Part shown: piece after piece, positions 29,764-39,714 of the stretch
Numbering within the stretch: position 1 is the stretch's first letter
Layout: each line of letters starts with the position of its first letter
DNA from: Glaciecola nitratireducens FR1064
Lineage (GTDB): Bacteria; Pseudomonadota; Gammaproteobacteria; Enterobacterales; Alteromonadaceae
NCBI RefSeq assembly: GCF_000226565.1
Contig: NC_016041.1
Span: 2,232,001-2,296,000, forward strand
Direction: 5' to 3'
Length of the DNA stretch: 64,000 nt
Translations under genes and position numbers: made by a program
The notes under the pieces: generated by a model
The model's input: only the letters and a program-made list of their open reading frames with translations
What the model was told of the DNA's origin: nothing
Database searches by the model: none

Positions 29764-30546
29764 ATGACAACAGCAAATACCGCCACTCGATTTTCAGGAC
29801 TGTCTCGATTATATGGCAGCAGCGGCCTAATAAAATTACAAAATGCAAATATTGCCGTTGTTGGCATTGGTGGCGTTGGGTCTTGGAGCGCTGAAGCTTT
29901 AGCGCGCACCGCAGTAGGTAATATCACCTTGATTGATCTGGATGATATTGCGCTCAGCAATGTAAATAGACAACTGCACGCACTATCATCGACGATAGAG
30001 GCCTCAAAAGTAGAGATAATGAAGCAGCGTATTCTCGACATTAATCCTCAATGCAATGTGACAGTCATCGAAGATTTTGTGACGACAGAGACGCTTCAAG
30101 ATTATATTACGACATCGTTCGACGTTGTCATCGATGCCGTTGACAGTATCAAAGCAAAAGCCGCCATGATCGCCTTTTGCAAGCGCAACAAAATAAAAAT
30201 AATCACAGTTGGTGGTGCCGGAGGTCAATTAGACCCGTTGAAAATCACCTGCAACGATTTGGCTAAAACTGTTCAAGATCCGCTAGCTGCAAAACTACGC
30301 TCCGAACTACGCCGATTTTATCATTTCAGTAAAAACCCCAAGCGAAACTTCGGGGTTGAATGTGTTTATTCAACTGAGCAATTACGATATCCGCAAAGCG
30401 ATGGCAGCATAAGCTTTGAAAAAGGCCAGCAGCAAGGTGCAGGTAAAATGGATTGCGCTACCGGCTTTGGTGCTTTTGTTGGTGTCACAGCGACATTCGG
30501 CTTTGTCGCAGCAACGAGAGCGATACAGTTTGTGCTTGGCCGTTAA
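29764..30546 (+). CDS. tcdA: tRNA threonylcarbamoyladenosine dehydratase
   Basis: An E1-like (ThiF/MoeB fold) enzyme that dehydrates t6A37 in tRNA to the cyclic ct6A form with ATP. It is 260 residues. The ATP-binding loop is VVGIGGVGSWSAEALARTAVG, with the Arg/Asp site in LIDLDDIALSNVNRQ. DAVDSIKAKAAMIAFC and the late FGVECVYSTEQLRYP match the TcdA/CsdL branch rather than ubiquitin-like activators. The ribosome site is weak (AGGAT about 15 bases away). It ends 7 bases before the convergent membrane-protein gene. Confidence 0.93.
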   Translation: MTTANTATRFSGLSRLYGSSGLIKLQNANIAVVGIGGVGSWSAEALARTAVGNITLIDLDDIALSNVNRQLHALSSTIEASKVEIMKQRILDINPQCNVTVIEDFVTTETLQDYITTSFDVVIDAVDSIKAKAAMIAFCKRNKIKIITVGGAGGQLDPLKITCNDLAKTVQDPLAAKLRSELRRFYHFSKNPKRNFGVECVYSTEQLRYPQSDGSISFEKGQQQGAGKMDCATGFGAFVGVTATFGFVAATRAIQFVLGR

Positions 30547-30553
30547 CGTTACG

Positions 30554-31219
30554 TCATGTATTTGCGGCGGCCTTGGCCCCTCGATGCTGTTTCACGTCAA
30601 AAACTAACGCAATTACTAACCAAATACAGACAATACCGATCAACAGCGCGGTATTCTCTGCCATCGCCATGACTTGCTCACTTAGCACTGCAGTACCCGC
30701 TATTAGCAATAAATAATAAGGCAAGTTAAGAAAGCCGGCCAAACCAATTACTTTAGGTGACTTTAACTGATTTCCCTGTGAAAACATGAAAAAGGCTAGA
30801 GAATTAATATGTATCATGGCCAGCAGCAAATGCTTAAGCTTCGTCTTCTTTTCCTCAACTTGCTCGCCTTGCTTTAATGAGTGTTTACGTGAAGCCCTTC
30901 CAAGCATAAAGTTGATCAGAGAGCCTAATGTTGCTGCCACGACCATGCATAGAGTTAGATAAACAACATCCATTGCGCTAGGTTTTGCGCCAACCACTAA
31001 AATCACCGCAAAAAACTGCCCTGGAAAATAAAAGCCAACGTAAATAATCGACTCTAGCAAAATAATAAGAAAAATTATGAAGAAAAATCCGTTTTGCATG
31101 TTGCCCTGCAGCGACTCTAAAATGCTCATTCCTGGCGGGATGACGCCAAAATGCACCAGCACGCTGATGAGTAAGAGTGCAATTAGCGCTGAAAGAGGAA
31201 GGAACGCTGCATATTTCAT
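30554..31219 (-). CDS. VTT/DedA-like integral membrane protein
   Basis: A 221-residue inner-membrane protein. An N-terminal helix (LIALLLISVLVHFGV) is followed by a VTT-like core: ESIIYVGFYFPGQFFAVILVVGA has the Glu and Pro-Gly pattern of the DedA re-entrant loop, and LINFMLGRASR recalls the GYxLGR motif. More helices lie at about 155-210. DedA proteins flip or maintain membrane lipids and proton balance. The match is loose and the usual Arg-rich C-terminal part is not obvious, so this is a divergent member at best. Confidence 0.5.
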   Translation of the reverse strand: MKYAAFLPLSALIALLLISVLVHFGVIPPGMSILESLQGNMQNGFFFIIFLIILLESIIYVGFYFPGQFFAVILVVGAKPSAMDVVYLTLCMVVAATLGSLINFMLGRASRKHSLKQGEQVEEKKTKLKHLLLAMIHINSLAFFMFSQGNQLKSPKVIGLAGFLNLPYYLLLIAGTAVLSEQVMAMAENTALLIGIVCIWLVIALVFDVKQHRGAKAAANT

Positions 31220-31458
31220 AGTTTGCCAGTAAAAAGTGATTTATGCATAGATTACGCTATGCTTCGTAGTAGGATCATACAGACAAAGCTCTAAATTTCA
31301 GAAACTCTGTCCATTGAAAATATAGATAACGTCAGTGAATCAAGTACAGCGATACGATTCAAACCATCCTTTATTATCATAAAGTGCTGGTTCCATCGTA
31401 CCTGATTAACATAGACTAACATGTCGGTAAACAAAACAGAGAGAAGGAAACAAACAAG

Positions 31459-32373
31459 TTGTATAGGCCTAAAACAACCATCGAACAATGGCGTATTTTA
31501 CAAGCTGTTGTTGACTATGGCGGATACGCTCAAGCAGCACAAAAGCTCAATAAGTCACAATCGTCTCTTAATCATGCCGTCGCAAAGTTACAGAGTATGT
31601 TAGCCGTTCAATTACTTGAGGTTATTGGCCGCAAGGCTGTATTGACTGAAGCCGGTGAAGTTATGTTGAGGCGCTCAAGATACTTGACACAAAATGTTGA
31701 AGATCTTGAATCACTTGCCATAAATATTAATCAAGATTGGGAGCCAGAAATTAAACTTGTTGTAGACTTGGCTTTTCCTAGAGAACTCTTGTACCCCGCA
31801 TTAAGAGAATTCTTACCGCAGTCAAGAGGCAGTCGCTTACAGGTTATTGACCACGTGCTAACCGGAACAGAAGAAGCGATTAACCAACATAAAGCTGATC
31901 TTGTGATTAACATGCACGTCCCTAAAGGCTTTTTAGGAGAACCTATTGCTACAGTTGAATTCCTTTTAGTATGCCACCCTGAGCACGTTCTCGCGTCAAT
32001 GCCGCAACCCATTGACTCAAACGCACTTGCACAGCACCTCCAGATCGTCATAAAAGACTCATCTTTGTCCCCTGACGAGAAATCAGGATGGCTGAAATCA
32101 GAAAATCGATGGACCGTCAGTCAGTTTGATACCGCTATCGATTTACTACTTCAAAAACTTGGGTTTTGCTGGATACCTCAACACAAAGTAAAAGCATTAA
32201 TCGACGAAGGGAAATTAGTGTGCTTGCCAGTACAAGGCAGTCAATTTAAGCAAATGACGGCCTTTTTAATTTGCCCCACACCGGACAATAAAGGACCTGG
32301 GACCCAATTATTAGAGACTCTTATTTTACATCATCGTCAAATTGATTTACCGTCTTCTCTATATAACGATTAA
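31459..32373 (+). CDS. LysR family transcriptional regulator
   Basis: A 304-residue DNA-binding regulator. It starts with TTG (GAAGGAAA about 8 bases upstream). The N-terminal winged helix-turn-helix covers about 5-65 (YAQAAQKLNKSQSSLNHAVAKLQ), followed by the periplasmic-binding-like effector domain. The effector is not recognisable. Its first likely target is the 135-residue gene 21 bases downstream in the same direction, since divergent neighbours are distant. The start codon choice rests on the ribosome site; no ATG occurs in a suitable place. Confidence 0.9.
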   Translation: MYRPKTTIEQWRILQAVVDYGGYAQAAQKLNKSQSSLNHAVAKLQSMLAVQLLEVIGRKAVLTEAGEVMLRRSRYLTQNVEDLESLAININQDWEPEIKLVVDLAFPRELLYPALREFLPQSRGSRLQVIDHVLTGTEEAINQHKADLVINMHVPKGFLGEPIATVEFLLVCHPEHVLASMPQPIDSNALAQHLQIVIKDSSLSPDEKSGWLKSENRWTVSQFDTAIDLLLQKLGFCWIPQHKVKALIDEGKLVCLPVQGSQFKQMTAFLICPTPDNKGPGTQLLETLILHHRQIDLPSSLYND

Positions 32374-32394
32374 TTTGAGTATGTTTGAGTCAAT

Positions 32395-32802
32395 ATGGAA
32401 CAACAAGCCTTAAATCAACTTATGCGCGAAAGCGCTGATGATGCAATAAAAACAAGTAGAGAAGAGTTTGCTATCGAGTTGGACTTTTCCCCTGAAAGCA
32501 TTGCATCGGTTGATACTGTAATTTCAAAGTTTTTAGATACATATAATGACCAAGCGCTGGAGGACAAAGCAGTGTTTACTATCTGTAATATCTACGGTGC
32601 GTACATTGGTGAAACATTTCGCAAGCTCGCTGGCGGACAATGGCAGTATAATTTGCAAGACGAGGAAGCCCCCTCAATCATGTTAATGTATCAGGAAAAA
32701 ACCTTTGCATTCGCTGGTATTTGCTATGAGCGTTTAGTTAATGATAGCAGCGTCAGCGTTCAGCGTTATTTCAACGAAGCACTTGGCAGCGCCACGCAAT
32801 AA
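32395..32802 (+). CDS. Conserved-looking hypothetical protein, 135 aa
   Basis: Not recognised. A soluble, acidic protein without signal peptide: a helical N-terminal half (VISKFLDTYNDQALEDKAV) and a core IYGAYIGETFRKLAGGQW, then YQEKTFAFAGICYERLVND. The IYGAYIGE...GGxW pattern resembles small bacterial proteins of unknown function that fold as a compact alpha/beta domain. It starts 21 bases after the LysR gene, so it is probably in the same operon. No catalytic residues can be named. Confidence 0.6.
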   Translation: MEQQALNQLMRESADDAIKTSREEFAIELDFSPESIASVDTVISKFLDTYNDQALEDKAVFTICNIYGAYIGETFRKLAGGQWQYNLQDEEAPSIMLMYQEKTFAFAGICYERLVNDSSVSVQRYFNEALGSATQ

Positions 32803-32835
32803 GAGACGAATACAAATACGTTTACGGCAGTGGTA

Positions 32836-33306
32836 TTAAGAGTTCAGTCGCCAGTCGGCAAGCATAATCCTCATATGCTTGCTCCTTATTAAATACCAAG
32901 CAAACAATAACGCTGAGAATAAGGTTAATGCCGTCGGCCAAGCAAAAGCAAAGTGCTGCGCCCGCAGGATATAAAGCTGAATTATAAGGTCTGAAGCAAT
33001 GAGGTAAGCCAGCATCACAGGTACACCTATGTAAAAAGCCCCTTTGCCGGCTTTCCATATACGCTCCCTAAAACCTACGAAAAGCAGTGTCATTATGGCA
33101 GGTATTGCCGTTAATAAAGAAAGATAGAACTGATATTTTAGTGGATAAAATATGCTCAGCAATAAGCCTCCGTCTTGCCTGAACGACAGTGACGCAATGA
33201 ACACAACGATACCTCTAGCTAAAAAGCACAGGCACAAGAAAAGCAACCATGGTGGTTTTACGCGTCCGGCTTCATCGTATTTATGTAAGGGCAGTTTTAA
33301 TTTCAT
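32836..33306 (-). CDS. Small four-helix membrane protein, function unknown
   Basis: Not recognised. A 156-residue protein with a short basic N-terminus (MKLKLPLHKYDEAGRVKPPW) and four hydrophobic segments (about 21-40, 55-75, 90-110, 120-140). It ends in a cytoplasmic basic tail (RSKHMRIMLADWR). It is convergent with the LysR/135-aa pair and monocistronic. The N-terminal P-P-W before the first helix looks like a conserved DUF-type membrane protein (possibly DUF2919-like), but this could not be confirmed. Confidence 0.6.
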   Translation of the reverse strand: MKLKLPLHKYDEAGRVKPPWLLFLCLCFLARGIVVFIASLSFRQDGGLLLSIFYPLKYQFYLSLLTAIPAIMTLLFVGFRERIWKAGKGAFYIGVPVMLAYLIASDLIIQLYILRAQHFAFAWPTALTLFSALLFAWYLIRSKHMRIMLADWRLNS

Positions 33307-33393
33307 GGTTTGAAAGTATAGGCAAATACTGAAACATCAAGGTTTGCATCAAAGTATATATTAATCTCACGTGATAATGCCTGACTGCTCAAT

Positions 33394-33431
33394 CAAAAAA
33401 ACCAGCGACTAATAAATTATTGGTCACTGGT
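33394..33431 (-). terminator. Intrinsic terminator of the frameshifted lipoprotein gene
   Basis: In the minus transcript CCAGUGAC pairs with GUCGCUGG (one G-U), with AAUAA/UUAUU extending the stem, then a run of seven U. It lies 37 bases past the stop. Confidence 0.85.
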
Positions 33432-33467
33432 TTAATTTTTTATGCCATTATTGCTTCACAACTAAGG

Positions 33468-34980
33468 CTAATTGGGTGATTGAAGCTCCCATTGCATTGT
33501 GACTTCATTTTCAACTTGAGCGTCCTCGGTTAAAATCAAGAATAAAGGTTCACTCTCTTCATCCAAAACCAATTCATCTTGGGTCAGTATAATATCGGTT
33601 CCGTCAATTTCGGCAACAGCAAAAACTTGATAGGTATTGTTTCGTAAAAACAAGGTCTGTTGGTTCCCAAAGACGACCGAAGGATTTGCATCTGCGGTAG
33701 AAATGATTTCATCACTTTTAACAAAATATACGCTGATCCTCGTGAAATCCTGACTATCAACCAAATTGATTACTTTTATCTGATGCTCAAAGATGCTGCT
33801 TCCCTCTGAGTTGGTGCTTTGGAGTGTGCGAAGTACTGGCTTATATGCATCGACAATACCGTCATCATTTTCGTCAACGTTACCATCTCCGTCCTCATCC
33901 ACCGCCTCTTCCTGAGTGTAGTAAAAAATTGTCTTATAGGTATTTTCAGGCAAACTGAGCAATTGATTGGCAAACAGCTTTTCTTGTGTATCCGCGTCTA
34001 TAATCCGAACACTAAAATCACCGTTGTCTTTGTCCAATGCAGCACTAAATTGATTAGATGGCAAACCGCTAATGTCAGGCTCTGTTGACGCAGCATCTGT
34101 ATATATATCAACAGTACCAGAATAATTTGGAAGCAAAGCACTTTGCTGCATCCCATTGAAAAATCGGACTCTTGCCTCAGAATCATCATCAGGTAGGTTA
34201 ATGGTCGTGCTGCTTGAGAGTAAATCCAAAACGATAGGTGAGCTCCCTACTCCGGTGTTATCCCGCAATGCCAGAATGTATTGAGTAGTAAAACTAAATG
34301 TCACTTCACTTGATTGATAAACCACATCGGTTTCCCCAGCAAGTGTCGCGTAAAAAACGTATTGCGATTGTTCAAACTTATGATTTTCTGACAGCTCTTC
34401 TGGAACGTATGACCCGATTAATTCAGCTTCATTAAATGTTTCATCTGACTCAGACAAATAAATATCAAAGGTGGCTCCTTCATTTGTGATATTCAGTACT
34501 CGAATATTAAATAAATCAAAATCATCATCCTCCTCATCGTCAATAATAGGAATATCAAAATTAAGAATTTGGGGCGCTTGAACATCTCCTGAAAAAACAA
34601 TGAAGTGTATATTTTCACTGTTAATTTTTAGTTCTTCTTGGCTCAACAGCGTCAAGTCAGCGCGCGCAGCGCTATCCTCTTCTTGCCAACCCAATTCTAC
34701 AGTATATTGTATTAGCGGGTAGTTGCTTGTTGGTCGTTGTCTCGCCAAAACGAACTGATGAATAGGTTATTTCAACTTCATCATCGGGATCTGCATCAAC
34801 ATCCTCATCGACGGTCAAAAAAATAGCAGGCGCGTTTGGCGATGCATTGTAAAATTTGATGTAGCCATCTTCGCCCTCGGAGCTATCTGAACCGCAGGCA
34901 GTAATACCGGTAATAGTGAGTGCAACACATAATATTTGTGCAAAGCGAGTCAATTCGCTTCTTTGGTAATTGAATTTCAT
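33468..34980 (-). pseudogene. DUF4397-like acidic lipoprotein, disrupted by a single frameshift
   Basis: Two overlapping frames make one protein. The first begins MKFNYQRSELTRFAQIL (AGGA 6 bases upstream), has lipobox ITACGSD and a DUF4397-like start YIKFYNASPNAPAIFL, then runs into a stop after QLPANTIYCRIGL. The second frame continues with TVELGWQEEDSAARADLTLL to the end. Removing one A near 34705-34710 restores N-T-Y-T-V-E-L-G-W across the joint, exactly what the family pattern predicts. The rest is acidic beta-sandwich sequence with a Ca-binding-like loop DEDGDGNVDENDDG. It could be a true pseudogene, phase variation or an assembly error. The unbroken downstream frame of more than 400 codons argues for a recent or technical shift. 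Confidence 0.75.
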
Positions 34981-35135
34981 TTTGATTCCTATGATTAAGT
35001 CGTTTGCTTGTTGCAAAACGCCTTACCGGTATAGGCGTTTTACTTCATAACAATTGTGCAAAGTCAGACAGGGATAGGTATAAAGCGTGACGATGTCACA
35101 TCATAGGTCTATGAATAGGTGAGTAAGTTCTATTT

Positions 35136-35173
35136 CTTTACACTTCTTTACATTACTTGACACCGCTTGACAC
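35136..35173. repeat. Four direct repeats at exact 10-bp spacing
   Basis: On the plus strand CTTTACAC, CTTTACAT, CTTGACAC and CTTGACAC start at 35136, 35146, 35156 and 35166; on the minus strand they read GTGTCAAG or GTGTAAAG. They lie about 155-195 bases upstream of the lipoprotein start and just after the GGDEF-like gene. A further palindrome GTGAC-GAT-GTCAC lies at 35087-35099. One helical turn per unit suggests stacked binding of a regulator. Confidence 0.6.
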
Positions 35174-35223
35174 TCTTTGGCAGAAAGAGAGGAGGCAGAA
35201 AGTGACTTTCGTATTCGTTGTAT

Positions 35224-37005
35224 TTAGGCTGTTTCAGATTTCAGGCTTAGAGAAAGCATCATGTCATCTAACACTTCATCTAAATCGATGAGTGGCCCAT
35301 TTGCGAGGTAGATACTCATACTGGAGCTTACATTTATCTTAATATCATTCTGTTTACCTAAATTAGTATTTTCAAGCGCAAAACGAATGCGTTCGAAAAA
35401 TGCTTTAGCACTTTCTTCTTCAATATCGGGTAAGCACACAATAAACTGCTCTGGTGCAAATCTGCCCAGAATATCACTCTCTCTTGTACTATTTTTAAAG
35501 GTTGACGCTATTTGTTTTATAGCCTCATCAGCGTTACTTGAGCCTAGTAAACGATTAACTTCTTTAAAATTGGCTAAGTCAAATATTGCCAGTGCGTTAA
35601 TCTTATTTGCCGATGGCGCAGGCACTTTCCTTATTTCTCTCAACGCAGCAATGCTATTCAATAAAGCGCTCACTGAATCAATAGAACTTGCCTTCGCCTC
35701 CTTCTTACGCCAAGCAATGACCACTATTAATATTGCGACAACAAAAACACAAATAAATACGATCGCAATTCTTTCTCGATTCAATTGCTCTCTCATCAAT
35801 GTGGACTCAAGTTCACCAATTTTGTTGTATAAGTTAGCGACACCTAACACTTTCCCAGAGGACTGATTACTCGCCAGTTTCGCTCTTAATTCAGCTGAAA
35901 AATCGATAAAATATGCTCTGGCCTTTTCAATATCACCCAGCTCTAAGTATGCTTTTGCCATTAATGTAAGGTAGTCAACGTTTCCGCCTAAAAAGCTTAA
36001 GGCCTTAGGCCCGCCGGTTTCTTCTTCATTCACGAACTGCTTTATGCATTCAATTTGCTTTTCGTTAATACAAACTTCTATTTCAAACCACCGATGCATA
36101 CCCGTAAAAATAGAGTTTTTCATATCCACCAAGTGAGGTTTCCAATCGATTACGGTTTGTTGTAGTTCAACAGCTCGTTCTAAGCGTTGATAAAAGCGTC
36201 CTTTTGCATAGTAATACCAAGCATGTACAAGCGGCACATCAACTTCTTTGCGTGCGCCATCCAATTTACTTATAACGCGTTCAGCGTCGTAAAATTGACC
36301 ACTGGCTAGCAAGGAGGTAAACACACTAATTAGCGACGCATATTTGTTAGCCCCTTGATAATGAGGTAAGCCAATTTCATAGGTCTTTTGAAATTGCTCT
36401 GCGGCTAAAACATGTTGACCTATGCGCCCATATATCAAGCCAATATTGTTATGAATATGGGCAATCGTCGGCGCGTCTCCGCGTAATGAGTATAGTTCCA
36501 AGATATCAAACAAGCGTTTTAGTTTTTGACCTTCATCAATGCGGGCTTCACAATACGTCATCAAGCCTAGTTCCGAGCTCAAACTAATATCATCAAATTT
36601 TCCCAGTGAAAGCTCTTTTGCTTGTTGATAAAAATCGCAGCGGCGCTTATCTTCCTTAACATCAAAAAGGAAACCTTTTTGATACACAGCGAGCGCGTAA
36701 TATTCTTCGCTTTGTTTGGCATTTGGATCCGCGATAACACTATCAACGGTGGCTTCAGCTTGACTATAGTTTCCATTGCAGATTTGCCAGTGAGTTTTTT
36801 CTAGCTGAAGGTGAAAACGTTGAGAATTGCTGATGCTGGTATTCGTTAAATATTCGTCTAATTTGGGAATCATGTCGTCACTTGGGCAATCAAACGTCTT
36901 CACTTTTACGTCTTGAATAAATCTATCAAGTTCATCTAACTCTTGAGCATTAACCAAGATTCCAGGATAAAAAAGCAGAGGAAATAAAAAACATTTAATA
37001 TTCAA
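35224..37005 (-). CDS. TPR sensor-type membrane protein with degenerate GGDEF domain
   Basis: A 593-residue protein with signal peptide (MNIKCFLFPLLFYPGILVNA) and a periplasmic TPR array (about 30-400, e.g. HIHNNIGLIYGRIGQHVLAAEQFQ in two helices). One membrane helix (about 413-433, IAIVFICVFVVAILIVVIAW) leads to a cytoplasmic GGDEF-like domain. The signature loop reads GRFAPEQF (about 514-521) instead of GGDEF/GGEEF, so the first two glycines and the acidic metal pair are lost. Synthesis of c-di-GMP is unlikely; it may act as a scaffold or GTP sensor. It is monocistronic, upstream of the repeat array. Confidence 0.8.
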   Translation of the reverse strand: MNIKCFLFPLLFYPGILVNAQELDELDRFIQDVKVKTFDCPSDDMIPKLDEYLTNTSISNSQRFHLQLEKTHWQICNGNYSQAEATVDSVIADPNAKQSEEYYALAVYQKGFLFDVKEDKRRCDFYQQAKELSLGKFDDISLSSELGLMTYCEARIDEGQKLKRLFDILELYSLRGDAPTIAHIHNNIGLIYGRIGQHVLAAEQFQKTYEIGLPHYQGANKYASLISVFTSLLASGQFYDAERVISKLDGARKEVDVPLVHAWYYYAKGRFYQRLERAVELQQTVIDWKPHLVDMKNSIFTGMHRWFEIEVCINEKQIECIKQFVNEEETGGPKALSFLGGNVDYLTLMAKAYLELGDIEKARAYFIDFSAELRAKLASNQSSGKVLGVANLYNKIGELESTLMREQLNRERIAIVFICVFVVAILIVVIAWRKKEAKASSIDSVSALLNSIAALREIRKVPAPSANKINALAIFDLANFKEVNRLLGSSNADEAIKQIASTFKNSTRESDILGRFAPEQFIVCLPDIEEESAKAFFERIRFALENTNLGKQNDIKINVSSSMSIYLANGPLIDLDEVLDDMMLSLSLKSETA

Positions 37006-37399
37006 AATAATAGGCCAACTTTTAATAAAACGACTTCAATTTTAACGGCAACGAGTATGTACTTTCAAAAACAGTGATACACAATACCTTCAAATAGTAA
37101 GGTGACATTGGCTCACTCACAAAATATTAACACCGACAGTCTAATTAGTTATTTCTGCATAAACAACCATATAGATGCATTACTTATACCAAGCACAAAT
37201 TGATTAAAGGAGATGTAAGTTACGATTAAGCTCACTCGCCTGTTTGGCACTATTTGTTCTTGCATTAATCCGCTATAATGCGCGCATAATTGGCTTGAAT
37301 CTGAATGCACCAATATTCGTTGATGAAGCCCTAACAAAATTTCATGAAATAAAAGACAGTGCGGCTTCAAAAGCGGTGCTTTGAGCAGGGGCAAATTAA
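37006..37399. promoter_or_regulatory. Divergent region between GGDEF-like gene and rimO
   Basis: A 394-base region without a convincing gene. A perfect TATAAT (37274-37279) is the likely -10 for rimO, giving a leader of about 115 bases, but no good -35 sits at 16-18 bases. The short minus-strand frame at 37149-37394 lacks a ribosome site and protein features. Confidence 0.4.
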
Positions 37400-38845
37400 A
37401 TGACAGTCAAACAATTCAATCCAAAACAAACAACGACGATGGATGGTCCAAAACAAATCATTCAAGAGCAGTCGATACAAGTGAAACAGCTTGATAGCGC
37501 GCCAGAAACAACCAAAATCGGATTTGTATCACTGGGTTGTCCAAAGAATCTCGTCGATTCAGAACGCATTTTGACGCAGTTACGAATTGAAGGTTATGAC
37601 GTTGTATCAACCTATAAAGATGCGGCCTTAGTTATCGTTAATACCTGCGGCTTCATCGATTCTGCGGTGCAAGAATCACTGGATACTATCGGTGAGGCGC
37701 TGGCAGAGAATGGTAAAGTAATTGTTACCGGCTGCTTAGGTATTAAAGAAGATGAAATTCGTGAGGTGCATCCAAACGTATTGTCTATTACTGGGCCTCA
37801 CGCCTATGAAGAAGTCGTTAACCAAGTTCACGAACATTTACCCAAACCTGAATTTAACCCATTTCTGAATTTAGTGCCTGACCATGGCGTAAAACTAACG
37901 CCAAAACATTTCGCTTATCTGAAAATTTCAGAAGGGTGTAACCATCGTTGCACTTTTTGCATTATCCCCTCGATGCGCGGCGATTTAGTCAGTCGTCCTG
38001 TAGGTCAAGTGCTCAGTGAAGCGAAACGATTGAAAGCCGCTGGTGTTAACGAGCTTCTCGTTATTTCTCAAGACACAAGTGCGTATGGGGTTGACGTAAA
38101 ATATAAAACTGATTTTTGGGATGGCATGCCGGTTAAAACGCACATGCAGCAATTGTGCGAAAAACTTGGCGAAATGGATATGTGGATTAGGCTACATTAT
38201 GTCTACCCTTACCCACATGTTGATGATCTGATCCCGCTCATGGCCGAAGGTAAGATATTACCTTATTTAGATATTCCATTTCAGCACGCAAACAAACGAA
38301 TTCTGCGTTTAATGAAGCGCCCAGGAAGTGCAGATAGAACCATTGAACGCATTAGGAAATGGCGAGAAGTTTGCCCCGAGTTGATTATTCGCTCAACCTT
38401 CATTGTTGGTTTTCCTGGCGAAACCGAGGAAGAGTTTGAAGAATTACTGACCTTCTTAGAAGAAGCGCAGCTAGACCGCGTTGGCTGTTTTAAATATTCT
38501 CCGGTCGATGGAGCGAAAGCAAATGACTTGCCTGACCCCATTGATGAAGATATCAAAGATATTCGCTTACAGCGTTTTATGGAAGTGCAATCGCAAATAA
38601 GTAAACAGCGACTGCAGGACAGAATAGGAAAAGAGTACAACATCGTTATCGATTCTGTTGATGCAGAAGGTGCTGTCGGACGTACGTTTGGTGATGCTCC
38701 TGAAATAGACGGTGTCGTGCATCTAAACGGCGTATTTGATGTTCAGCCAGGCCAACGTTTATGGGCTGAAATTATTCATGCCGACGAACATGATCTATGG
38801 GCTGTGCCCGTCGAAGATGAAGAAGCTGATATACAAGACGCTTAA
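37400..38845 (+). CDS. rimO: Ribosomal protein S12 methylthiotransferase
   Basis: A radical-SAM enzyme that adds a methylthio group to Asp88 (E. coli numbering) of ribosomal protein S12. It is 481 residues. It has an N-terminal UPF0004 domain starting [20 protein letters not shown] with three cluster cysteines, the radical-SAM motif [12 protein letters not shown] (CxxxCxxC), and a C-terminal TRAM domain ([18 protein letters not shown]). About 38 extra residues precede the usual start. The first ATG has AGGGGC upstream; a second ATG 13 codons later is possible. It converges on kdsB, with a GGGAGC/GCTCCC hairpin (38855-38870, no T run) in between. Confidence 0.96.
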   Translation: MTVKQFNPKQTTTMDGPKQIIQEQSIQVKQLDSAPETTKIGFVSLGCPKNLVDSERILTQLRIEGYDVVSTYKDAALVIVNTCGFIDSAVQESLDTIGEALAENGKVIVTGCLGIKEDEIREVHPNVLSITGPHAYEEVVNQVHEHLPKPEFNPFLNLVPDHGVKLTPKHFAYLKISEGCNHRCTFCIIPSMRGDLVSRPVGQVLSEAKRLKAAGVNELLVISQDTSAYGVDVKYKTDFWDGMPVKTHMQQLCEKLGEMDMWIRLHYVYPYPHVDDLIPLMAEGKILPYLDIPFQHANKRILRLMKRPGSADRTIERIRKWREVCPELIIRSTFIVGFPGETEEEFEELLTFLEEAQLDRVGCFKYSPVDGAKANDLPDPIDEDIKDIRLQRFMEVQSQISKQRLQDRIGKEYNIVIDSVDAEGAVGRTFGDAPEIDGVVHLNGVFDVQPGQRLWAEIIHADEHDLWAVPVEDEEADIQDA

Positions 38846-38947
38846 GATATACAAGGGAGCTGCTGCTCCCGCCGTGGCGCATTTGCATACAAACTTACTC
38901 ACTTCAACGATATCCAAGTGCAATAAATTAGCAACGCTTAGATGCCG

Positions 38948-39712
38948 CTATTGAAAGCGCTGCAAGTCTTCAGGCGTATCCACGCCGTGCGGTGGAGCGT
39001 GTTTTGCCACATCAACGTGAATGACGTGTCCATGCCAAAGTACTCTTAATTGTTCTAAAGACTCGGTTCGCTCTAACTGCGTTGCAGACATGTTTTCGTA
39101 CTGCTTAACAAACCCCGCTCTATATCCATAAATACCGATATGACGCAAATACACTGAGCTTAAATCATCCATACAAATGTTATCGACTGATTTATTGCTA
39201 AACTCGTCACGATCGAATGGCATGGCTGCTCGAGAAAAATACATCGCATGTTTGTGGCTATTTGTGACAACCTTAACAACATTTGGGTTGAAAATATCCT
39301 CAATATCGCTAATTGGATAGCCTAAGGTTGCCATCGGTATCTGTGAGTTATCGTGCAGGTTCTGCGCAACTTGTTGAATATTGATTGCAGGAATGAAAGG
39401 CTCATCGCCTTGAACGTTCACTACGATAGTGTCATCAGGGTATGCCAGCGTTGCTAACACTTCAGCTATCCTAGTTGTGCCCGATTCATGGTCGTTACGA
39501 GTCATACAAACGTCTGCACCGAACTCACTAACAACGTTAGCAATGCGTTCGTCATCGGTAGCAACGATCACTTTTTGCGCGCCAGCTTCGATTGCGCGTT
39601 CAACAACATGCTGGATCATCGGTTTACCTTTGATCAAAGCCAATGGCTTCCCCGGAAAACGGGTTGAACCGTATCTCGCAGGAATGACGACGATAAATTT
39701 CAAACTAGCCAC
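38948..39712 (-). CDS. kdsB: 3-deoxy-manno-octulosonate cytidylyltransferase
   Basis: Activates KDO to CMP-KDO for lipopolysaccharide core synthesis in the cytoplasm. It is 254 residues. The nucleotide-binding start is [20 protein letters not shown], with [11 protein letters not shown] and [12 protein letters not shown] further on and the C-terminal [12 protein letters not shown]. It starts 2 bases after the ycaR stop and ends the msbA-lpxK-ycaR-kdsB series, all for lipid A/LPS. It is convergent with rimO. Confidence 0.96.
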   Translation of the reverse strand: MASLKFIVVIPARYGSTRFPGKPLALIKGKPMIQHVVERAIEAGAQKVIVATDDERIANVVSEFGADVCMTRNDHESGTTRIAEVLATLAYPDDTIVVNVQGDEPFIPAINIQQVAQNLHDNSQIPMATLGYPISDIEDIFNPNVVKVVTNSHKHAMYFSRAAMPFDRDEFSNKSVDNICMDDLSSVYLRHIGIYGYRAGFVKQYENMSATQLERTESLEQLRVLWHGHVIHVDVAKHAPPHGVDTPEDLQRFQ

Positions 39713-39714
39713 CT

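Noticed and set aside
37149-37394. 81-residue minus-strand frame upstream of rimO
   Set aside because: No ribosome site, no family signature, and it covers the TATAAT promoter element of rimO.
38855-38870. GGGAGC/GCTCCC hairpin as a rimO terminator
   Set aside because: No T run follows on either strand; kept only as a remark in the rimO entry.
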